Below are positions 1 to 5,961 of a DNA stretch of 19,263 nt, in pieces. Source of the DNA: Candidatus Thorarchaeota archaeon (GTDB taxonomy: Archaea; Asgardarchaeota; Thorarchaeia; Thorarchaeales; Thorarchaeaceae); contig JAEORN010000316.1 of the NCBI GenBank assembly GCA_016840825.1, positions 1 to 19,263 of the forward strand, read 5' to 3'. The translations under genes were made by a program, and so were the position numbers. Under the pieces are notes generated by a model. That model had not been told where the DNA came from, searched no databases, and saw only the letters and a program-made list of their open reading frames with translations. Each line of letters opens with the position of its first letter. Position 1 is the first letter of the stretch.

Positions 1-68
1 CTGATGTCCCACAATTGGTCCAACTTGTCAGGATTTGCTTTTGTCCTATAGAGCATGTACAATGCCAT
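1..68 (-). CDS. 5' end of an unknown protein, cut by the window edge
   Basis: The first 22 codons of a minus-strand gene are visible. The ATG is at 68-66 and the reading frame stays open to the edge. The visible residues (MALYMLYRTKANPDKLDQL and onward) look like ordinary protein, with a hydrophobic first strand followed by a Lys/Asp-containing helix. This is too little to assign a family. It is divergent from the C25 protease gene, and an AT-rich region with two short palindromes lies between them. A second in-frame ATG is at 56-54. Confidence 0.5.
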   Translation of the reverse strand, partial: MALYMLYRTKANPDKLDQLWDI

Positions 69-84
69 ATTAATCACTAAAAAA

Positions 85-96
85 TAACTATAGTTA
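85..96. repeat. 12-bp perfect palindrome TAACTATAGTTA
   Basis: This self-complementary 12-mer sits just upstream of the minus-strand gene that starts at 68, roughly where its TATA element would be expected. It may be a regulatory site or may simply be AT-rich promoter sequence. Confidence 0.4.
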
Positions 97-121
97 ATTG
101 CATATCTATCTATCGGATGTG

Positions 122-133
122 TATCTTAAGATA
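122..133. repeat. 12-bp perfect palindrome TATCTTAAGATA
   Basis: This is a second self-complementary 12-mer in the same divergent intergenic region, about 26 bases from the first. The two differ in sequence. Either could bind a dimeric regulator acting on the flanking genes, but nothing in the sequence proves it. Confidence 0.35.
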
Positions 134-258
134 TGATTTCATCAAAATCGAGAGTTTGATATGTAGTAAAAGGAAGAAAGCACGATCTGGTTAGTTAGAA
201 TCATGTATTCCGATTTAGTTTCGAAGTAGAATTAAAGCGATTGCGTCAAAATGACTGC

Positions 259-265
259 TTTATAG
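259..265 (+). promoter_or_regulatory. TATA box (TTTATAG) of the C25 protease gene
   Basis: TTTATAG is centred about 36 bases upstream of the ATG at 298. This predicts transcription start near 288-290, downstream of the TTG at 241, and therefore favours the ATG at 298. Confidence 0.45.
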
Positions 266-297
266 TAACCAATGCAATTGTATATACCGTGTCGGAT

Positions 298-2031
298 ATG
301 GGTGTCTTCAATAAAATACTGTCATCAAGACGACTGTGTTTCCTACCTAGCCTAGTTCTCTTTCTCATGGTATTCAATGTATCAGGAAACGCAAGTCAAA
401 CGGACCTTTCGAGATTCGTTATATCGCAAACCACTGCTACAAATGTCGACTACCTCATCATAACATCTGAGGACTATGAAGATGCTCTTCAACCTCTCGT
501 TGAGTGGAAGATGCAACGTGGTCTAGGAGTAGCTATAGAAGCGGTTGAAGAAATAACAGACACGTATGAAGGTGAGGACGAAGCAGATCAAATCCGAAAC
601 TGCATAATCGATTATCATTTGAATAAAGGCACCGTGTGGGTTCTCCTTGCAGGAGGTAGTCATGTTATACCTACGCGTACAGTAAGGGTAGGAAACTCTC
701 TTGTCGACTGTGACTCTTACTATTCGAATCTAGACGATAACTGGAATCTTTACTCCAACTATGCAACACTCAATGATCCCGATGACTGGTCACCGGAGGT
801 CTTCGTTGGCCGACTGCCTGCTGAGTCAGAATCTCAAATGGACTCTCTTGTCACAAGACTGATTCAATATGAAAAGAACCCTCCTGTTGGAAGCTGGATG
901 GAACATGCAGTCTATGCAGGAACATTTGCAAATTTCGATTATGATGAGAATGGCAACAACATCCTTGATGAGGATGACTTCCCAGCTTTTGACGCGAACT
1001 TCAATCATAATTGGATGAAGACACATTTTCTACCTGATGGTTGGACAAGTACGCTTCTAGCTGAGGCTGAGGGTCTCAGGACATCAGAGTATTCATACGA
1101 TATGCCCATTAACGAAACGAATCTTGTATCAGCTATAAACGCTGGTGCATCTATCGTGATGGCTGATGCACATGGATCAACAACCGATATGTATCGGACC
1201 ATTTTCACAAATGATGTTGATGGGGACTCTCTCTTTGATTACGGCATAGATCAACAGGTGGGTGCTCCCTTCCTCGGGACATCAACTGAATTCGATACTG
1301 ACGGCAAACTCGGCTTCTACTTCCTCGCAGCTTGTTCAACAGGCTCTTTTACAGAGGGCGAATGTCTGACAGAGTATATCACTCAGTCATGTGGAATCGG
1401 ATGCATAGGTAGTTCGAACTCCGCCTATTACGATCCATCAATCTATACGTACGGCGGTGAGGAGCATCTTGGGTGGCATACTCAAGGACTCTCTGAGCGC
1501 ATCTGGAAGCACATACTAGTGCTAGGTGATACTCATCCCGGAAAGGCTCTTGCATTGGCGAAGTATGACTATTCTCGCGATAGAGTCCAGTATGAAGGGG
1601 CAACTGATGGGGGACAGACAATGGCTCAATTCAATCTAATGGGTGACCCAGAGGTCCCTCTGTGGATTGGCACTCCCTCGACCTTTGAAGCCCCTATCAT
1701 CAGTGTGGACGCTGAAAAACGCACTATCTTAGTCTGTGCAAACGATGAGGAATCCATGCTTTGCAATATCACCATTACACTGTATGGAGATAATTGCTTC
1801 CAAAAGGTGATCACAGGCGGTTCAGGAGAAGGAATACTGAGCATGCCTGATCTCTCAGAGTCAGAGAACCATACCATTACACTCTCGAGAGATGGAAGCT
1901 TGCCGCTGCAGATTGTGGTTGAATTGCCTGCAGGTTCACTCCCGATCGATTTCCTTCCAGCAGGCATTGTAATCACAATGGTCGCCTTTGTATCTGTAGG
2001 CCTATACTGGTATAAGACAAAGAAATCATGA
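298..2031 (+). CDS. gingipain-like C25 cysteine peptidase, secreted and membrane-anchored
   Basis: This is a surface endopeptidase of clan CD, family C25. The catalytic pair is His292 in the motif DAHGS and Cys346 in AACSTG, matching the His...Cys order of gingipains. The N-terminal Rossmann-like part begins near residue 52 (YLIITSEDY) and includes the VGRLPAES segment typical of C25 proteins. Residues 1-33 form a signal peptide, and one membrane helix (about 552-572) ends in YKTKKS, so the protease should face outward. Two Asp-rich loops (near residues 214-225 and 306-314) resemble calcium sites. The start at 298 is chosen over the in-frame TTG at 241 because it begins a clean signal peptide and lies downstream of the TATA box. 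Length is 577 residues. There is no type IX secretion tail as in Porphyromonas. Family assignment is strong; the substrate is unknown. Confidence 0.85.
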   Translation: MGVFNKILSSRRLCFLPSLVLFLMVFNVSGNASQTDLSRFVISQTTATNVDYLIITSEDYEDALQPLVEWKMQRGLGVAIEAVEEITDTYEGEDEADQIRNCIIDYHLNKGTVWVLLAGGSHVIPTRTVRVGNSLVDCDSYYSNLDDNWNLYSNYATLNDPDDWSPEVFVGRLPAESESQMDSLVTRLIQYEKNPPVGSWMEHAVYAGTFANFDYDENGNNILDEDDFPAFDANFNHNWMKTHFLPDGWTSTLLAEAEGLRTSEYSYDMPINETNLVSAINAGASIVMADAHGSTTDMYRTIFTNDVDGDSLFDYGIDQQVGAPFLGTSTEFDTDGKLGFYFLAACSTGSFTEGECLTEYITQSCGIGCIGSSNSAYYDPSIYTYGGEEHLGWHTQGLSERIWKHILVLGDTHPGKALALAKYDYSRDRVQYEGATDGGQTMAQFNLMGDPEVPLWIGTPSTFEAPIISVDAEKRTILVCANDEESMLCNITITLYGDNCFQKVITGGSGEGILSMPDLSESENHTITLSRDGSLPLQIVVELPAGSLPIDFLPAGIVITMVAFVSVGLYWYKTKKS

Positions 2032-2241
2032 TATCTATAAGGACGGTGAAACACCTACGGTAGATCTTTCGAAGGCTCAGAAAATCCTTGGAGTTTTTCA
2101 AAAGGATAGTCCTTGGGTAAATCATGCAGTTTCTGCCTAGCTTTAGAAAGGCGAAGAAACATGGGTTCCTAGACGGACATTGTTATTCTCTATAATCTTG
2201 AATGTGCGAACCTTCATTGGGGTATAATCCCTTTATTTAGT

Positions 2242-2652
2242 ATGGAACAACCAGCTACTAGAATGCAAATGGCATCCCATGAAGCAATCCATACTCTTCT
2301 AATGTTTACTATGATAATCCCCTTCTATCTATACGGTGCGAATATTCTGTCTGCGAACCAACTCTATGAGGATTCCAATCTAGTTGTATTGTTTGTCGTC
2401 AGAGTCGCTGTTTCTGTGATACTCGCTGAAGGTGTTTTCAATTGGGTTCCCCATTACATTCTTCAACAGAGAAATTGGAGGACACGCCCTGCTTCTATAC
2501 TCATATCCGGTTTGATATTCGGTTTAATGACATATTGGGTTCTGTCACCTATCCACTTTGAAGGTGAAGCAGTATATGGAATGCTTATTGTTTGGGTAAT
2601 AGCTGAAGCCATCGTTAATAGTCTTTTCAAAAAGATGCAGTGGTACCATTGA
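2242..2652 (+). CDS. small four-helix membrane protein, function unknown
   Basis: This 136-residue protein has about four hydrophobic segments, near residues 17-36, 47-66, 84-103 and 108-130. A basic loop (QQRNWRTRP) lies between the second and third. I do not recognise the family. The ATG at 2242 is the first start in the frame, and a TATA-like element (TATAATC, 2191-2197) lies about 49 bases upstream. The gene ends convergently with the minus-strand operon to its right, so it is probably a single-gene transcript. Confidence 0.65.
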   Translation: MEQPATRMQMASHEAIHTLLMFTMIIPFYLYGANILSANQLYEDSNLVVLFVVRVAVSVILAEGVFNWVPHYILQQRNWRTRPASILISGLIFGLMTYWVLSPIHFEGEAVYGMLIVWVIAEAIVNSLFKKMQWYH

Positions 2653-2760
2653 ATTGATGAATGTATCACGTCGCAGAGTTGCAGTGATTGAAGAAAGCCC
2701 GTGTTTGATATCTATTGAGATGAAGTGAGAGATGACAATGTTCCATCCTGAGATGAACGA

Positions 2761-3210
2761 TTAGTCCTCCCAGAACATAGATTCTTCATTCTTTCGCATC
2801 TTATATCCCCCTCTGATTTGGTATACTGTCACCAATGCTAGAATACTCAGAGATATGAGAGCAACAGATAGCATTTGCAAATTGTACACGAATTGAATTG
2901 GATTAGTTGATGGAATTGAAAAAACCGCAAATATGCTAACCAAAGCAATGAGAACTATAAGGAAGAGGAATCCAATGTTCCCCTTATATCTACTAGCAGT
3001 TTTGCACGCACGCGAACAGTAGCGACCATAGTATGACCAAACAGTGTTCTTTGTAAACTTCCCACACCAATCACACTGTATCAATTCATCTCCATATTTA
3101 TCTCTCGAATGGGAGGTCGAGCTGGTTTTCACGATTTCGCCTTCTGTTCTTCTCTTGTTTTGAAACAATATATCTTTTACACAATCCCGAAACTGCATCC
3201 TCTCAAACAT
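2761..3210 (-). CDS. zinc-module (CDWCG) protein with two membrane helices
   Basis: The protein has 149 residues. A Cys module C46-x2-C49-x15-C65-x3-C69 (CDWCG ... YCSRAC) looks like a small TRASH/MYM-type zinc-binding fold. Two membrane helices follow, at about 77-99 and 108-130, then a short charged tail. The protein encoded at 8315-8929 has the same module with identical spacing and the same two-helix arrangement, so the two are paralogs; this copy lacks the winged helix found there. It is the last gene of a three-gene minus-strand operon and starts 15 bases after the DinB-like gene. A second in-frame ATG lies at 3198-3196. The function is unknown; the architecture suggests a membrane protein with a cytoplasmic zinc knuckle. 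Confidence 0.7.
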   Translation of the reverse strand: MFERMQFRDCVKDILFQNKRRTEGEIVKTSSTSHSRDKYGDELIQCDWCGKFTKNTVWSYYGRYCSRACKTASRYKGNIGFLFLIVLIALVSIFAVFSIPSTNPIQFVYNLQMLSVALISLSILALVTVYQIRGGYKMRKNEESMFWED

Positions 3211-3225
3211 ACTAGCCCAAATGGA

Positions 3226-3714
3226 CTATGCCCACTGATTTATCCACAATTCGATTTGCTTTCCGTGGTTGTCTGCGTGTGCAATTCTCCATGCAACTAT
3301 ATGCCATCCTTGAGTTGGACTGGGTACCCAATCAAATTGGAATGTTCTGTCTAGATCATCTTGTGTGAGGCTTTCGATAACGTTCATCAGTGCTTGCCAC
3401 GATTCATAGTGCTCATCAATGACTTCTTTGGCACTCTTTCCAAGGTTCACCTTGTGTATCTCTTCATTTAGCTCCGCGAATATTCTAGGGCGTTCATCTA
3501 TAGTATGTCCTTCCATTGGAAGAATTGGCTTTTCTCCCCTAGCGATTGATTCTATCCATCTTATACCATTCCAATTCCAAGCAGTAATGTGTGCCAGAAT
3601 GTCCTTTGCATTTCTCTCCCCACTTACGATAGATTCTATCATATCTTTCTCATCTATTTTGGAAATCAGAGATTCCAGCCATGAATAAGTCAAATTGAGT
3701 TTCTCTATCAGCAC
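3226..3714 (-). CDS. DinB / ClbS-DfsB-like four-helix-bundle protein
   Basis: This 162-residue protein resembles the DinB-like superfamily, particularly the ClbS/DfsB branch. It shows the helix with RNAKDILAHITAW near residues 34-46 and the C-terminal helix HADNHGKQIELW. These place His42, His146 and His150 where the metal-binding triad of DinB-like bundles usually lies. Family members include metal-dependent thiol transferases and hydrolases; ClbS itself is a cyclopropane hydrolase giving self-protection against colibactin. The exact substrate here cannot be read. The start is GTG (3714-3712), because no ATG occurs between the stop of the upstream gene and the first helix. A GAGGTGAT stretch at the end of the MBL gene may act as its ribosome site. 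It is the middle gene of the MBL-DinB-zinc protein operon. Confidence 0.75.
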   Translation of the reverse strand: MLIEKLNLTYSWLESLISKIDEKDMIESIVSGERNAKDILAHITAWNWNGIRWIESIARGEKPILPMEGHTIDERPRIFAELNEEIHKVNLGKSAKEVIDEHYESWQALMNVIESLTQDDLDRTFQFDWVPSPTQGWHIVAWRIAHADNHGKQIELWINQWA

Positions 3715-3728
3715 TTGTTTATTCGTGA

Positions 3729-4469
3729 CTAATCACCTCGTAGACACTTCTTCAGGAAGTCAATATTGGTATCGATTATATCTGGCTTTGAGAGTTCCCC
3801 ATGTCCTGGACATATCCAATCGATATCCAACTGTTTCAATCTTTCAAGATGCAAAATCCAAGTTTCCAATTCTATGGAATCATTGCGAATATATGGGTCC
3901 ATTCCTTCAAGAATCGCATCTCCAGCGAAGAGTGTCTTGGATCTCGGATGATATACTGCAATGTCTCCTGGAGTATGTCCTGGCACGACTAAGATTTGGA
4001 ACTCCTCCCCCAAGTCAAGTTCGATATCATTCGCAATCGTTTGATGTGGTATAGATATGATTGCTTCTCCTAGAACCTCCTCATTTGCATATTCTTCTAA
4101 TATTCTAGTTGCAATTGGATGAATCGATAAGTCGCCATTTGCTTCGAGATGCTCTGCTGTGTGAGCATGAGATATGACAATGGCCCCACGCTTCACTAAT
4201 TCATTCATCCCAAAGCAATGGTCTGTGTCTTTGTGGGTGAGAATCAGATAGATTTTCTCTGATCCATTCATTCGTTTCTCAGCAAGGCTCCAAAGGAACT
4301 CTCCCGAATATGCAGACATGCCAGAGTCAATGAATATTACAGATTCTGGTGTCTGAATGATTCCTGCGTTCACACCAATTTCGGCAAAGAAATGAACAAG
4401 CTTTGTTATCACAGTAACTTCAGGAGTGATTTCTCGTACTTTGGGATTACCTATACCTGGATGAAGCAT
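3729..4469 (-). CDS. MBL-fold metallo-hydrolase with an HxDxDH metal motif
   Basis: This is a 246-residue metallo-beta-lactamase-fold hydrolase of the glyoxalase-II/lactonase-like type. Metal motifs appear in the usual order: H79-K-D81-T-D83-H84, H165 in PGHTPGD, D184 in AGDA and H223 in CPGHGE. The second His of the classical HxHxDH is Asp81, comparable to the Glu in flavodiiron proteins (HxExDH). The DSG strand near residues 48-50 and the HTPGD loop fit the family. Such enzymes hydrolyse thioesters, lactones or phosphoesters; the substrate is not evident. It is the first gene of the operon, starting at ATG 4469-4467, with its stop 14 bases before the DinB-like gene. Pairing with a DinB-like protein could indicate thiol or detoxification chemistry, which is inference. 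Confidence 0.85.
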   Translation of the reverse strand: MLHPGIGNPKVREITPEVTVITKLVHFFAEIGVNAGIIQTPESVIFIDSGMSAYSGEFLWSLAEKRMNGSEKIYLILTHKDTDHCFGMNELVKRGAIVISHAHTAEHLEANGDLSIHPIATRILEEYANEEVLGEAIISIPHQTIANDIELDLGEEFQILVVPGHTPGDIAVYHPRSKTLFAGDAILEGMDPYIRNDSIELETWILHLERLKQLDIDWICPGHGELSKPDIIDTNIDFLKKCLRGD

Positions 4470-4487
4470 ATCCCTTTCATGGAAAAA

Positions 4488-4737
4488 TCATATGTAAATC
4501 ACATGTATTGCGCCACTTCTTAGAGTGATACACAATGAACCGTCGGACATAATGTGTGGATAGAGTGAGCCAAAGCCCACTCTATCATGTGATTCGTTAG
4601 GACGGTAATCATCGATCGTATCGAGGATATGTTGTAACTCGGACACTTCTAGATTTGGAGTGTCGCATCTTAGCAAATCTTCGGGCAATTATCTCATCCT
4701 CAAGAGCATTTTGTTTGCTATTCTTTTCTTGCGCCAT
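4488..4737 (-). pseudogene. small gene apparently split by a frameshift
   Basis: Two overlapping minus-strand reading frames look like one protein of about 82 residues. The first starts at ATG 4737-4735, reads MAQEKNSKQNALEDEII and on, and stops at 4611-4609 after 42 codons. The second is offset by one base and covers 4688-4488. It continues with helical, protein-like sequence (NLEVSELQHILDTIDDY) and ends in hydrophobic strands (GSLCITLRSGAIHVIYI). The first frame becomes an Arg/Ser-rich, unlikely sequence after about residue 25, just where the second becomes convincing. One extra base near 4650-4675, a read error or a programmed +1 shift would explain this. I recognise no family. This is the only content I can support in the 374-base gap between the flanking genes. 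Confidence 0.4.
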
Positions 4738-4843
4738 CTTACATCAAGATATTATCTACATGGAATGAATATGAATTGCTGGTCGATTGCACCTGAGGAA
4801 GCAGGAAGTAATGTGTATAATTTGGTTCCAGAAAACGCATCCG

Positions 4844-5872
4844 TTACTTCGATTCTTGGAATTGGCTATTTTGAAGCAGCTCCTTGAGTTTGAGTTCTCC
4901 ATGATATGGGAATTTCGCACTAGAATAAGACACAAGAGTAGATGTAGATTTTATCTTCAAGGTGTTTCTGATATTCAAGACAATAGAAAGTGCCTCCTGC
5001 AAATCATCCACTGCAAACTCTGCATATAGAAGTGGATGATGAGCGGTTATCCATATATCCCACAGTGAAACAGGATATGTTTCTCTCAGCCATTTGCCAA
5101 TCTCTTGGGAGTTTGTGTCTTTCTCATCCCAAATTATCTCAACGTGAATGTTAACTAGACCTCCTGCAGCTAGATCTGGTCTTGCCAGGAACCAGACATT
5201 CCGGCTATCTTTCAGTTCTCGTAACGCACGTCGAACTGACTTTGGTGAATATCCAGAACAGTCCGAAACCTCTGCGATGCTCATTCTAGGATTTTCTACT
5301 AAACAGGACAGGACTTTCAAATGGAGTTTAGTCAAGTCCATCTTCTGGTATTTTTGATCTCTTATATTGATAAGAGTATAAATTTCAACATCAACGACTT
5401 CCTTGATTCTACGCAAGGATTGGCCTAGATCCTGAAGGTCTTCGTTGCCGATGTATTGCCCCCAGAGAAGATATGCACCTCCTCCTACACTTGCTAATAG
5501 ACTGATATGAGCAATCCTTGAATCAGTCCCTAGCTTGGTCACAAAATCAAGAATTTTCTCCGACCCATCGGTCTTTATTGTCGCTTGGAAGAAATCTGCA
5601 TCAAAGACATCTGCGGCTAGTACAACGTAGAATTGATACAGGACGCCATTATCAATTAGGTTCTGTACTCTATTCTTCACTGCATTAGGACTAAGATTGA
5701 CCTTCTTTGCCAGGCTCTCATAGCTTATTCTACAATCATTGCATGCTTCTGCTAGTATAGTCCTATCTGCTTGGTCCATCTTAGGATTCTCCACTATATT
5801 GCCGAGGGACTGACTGGACAGATAATCATGCAACTCCTTGATAACAATCTGTCGTTTTGCACAATCATTCAA
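4844..5872 (-). CDS. Lrp/AsnC-like transcription regulator with two HTH domains
   Basis: This 342-residue protein is a tandem AsnC/Lrp-type regulator. The first winged helix-turn-helix spans about residues 31-80 (DQADRTILAEACNDCRISY, then LAKKVNLSPNAVKNRVQNL). The second spans about 178-228 (LHLKVLSCLVENPRMSIAEV, then SGYSPKSVRRALRELKDS). Each is followed by an alpha/beta segment of roughly 100 residues resembling a RAM/ligand-binding unit. Tandem HTH proteins of this kind are common in archaea. It starts at ATG 5872-5870 and is divergent from the large surface glycosidase-like gene, whose promoter shares the 53-base intergenic region, so it may control that gene and itself. The effector is unknown. 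Confidence 0.82.
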   Translation of the reverse strand: MNDCAKRQIVIKELHDYLSSQSLGNIVENPKMDQADRTILAEACNDCRISYESLAKKVNLSPNAVKNRVQNLIDNGVLYQFYVVLAADVFDADFFQATIKTDGSEKILDFVTKLGTDSRIAHISLLASVGGGAYLLWGQYIGNEDLQDLGQSLRRIKEVVDVEIYTLINIRDQKYQKMDLTKLHLKVLSCLVENPRMSIAEVSDCSGYSPKSVRRALRELKDSRNVWFLARPDLAAGGLVNIHVEIIWDEKDTNSQEIGKWLRETYPVSLWDIWITAHHPLLYAEFAVDDLQEALSIVLNIRNTLKIKSTSTLVSYSSAKFPYHGELKLKELLQNSQFQESK

Positions 5873-5916
5873 GTTGACAACGAAGTAGCGAATTCACAAC
5901 AGGAATTGACTAAGCG

Positions 5917-5928
5917 TTTATTTATATG
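5917..5928. promoter_or_regulatory. TATA element in the divergent promoter (TTTATTTATATG)
   Basis: This is the strongest TATA-like sequence between the divergent Lrp-like gene and the surface-protein gene. It overlaps the first in-frame ATG (5926) of the latter. If used to the right it predicts transcription start near 5948, upstream of the second ATG at 5962. If used to the left it predicts a start near 5896, which suits the regulator gene at 5872. Confidence 0.45.
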
Positions 5929-5961
5929 AACGGCTATTTACAATGGGTATTCGACGTGAGG

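Noticed and set aside
241..297. In-frame TTG extension of the C25 protease
   Set aside because: The TATA box at 259-265 lies inside it and the extension would put 19 residues in front of a clean signal peptide.
2000..2134. Short open stretch after the protease (protein-like text such as DGETPTVDLSKAQKILGVF)
   Set aside because: It has no start codon, ends after about 45 codons and overlaps the end of the protease gene; it may be a gene remnant but cannot be supported.
4660..5029. Two overlapping plus-strand frames of 75 and 80 codons
   Set aside because: They lie opposite the split gene and the Lrp-like gene, show no ribosome site and have unlikely composition.
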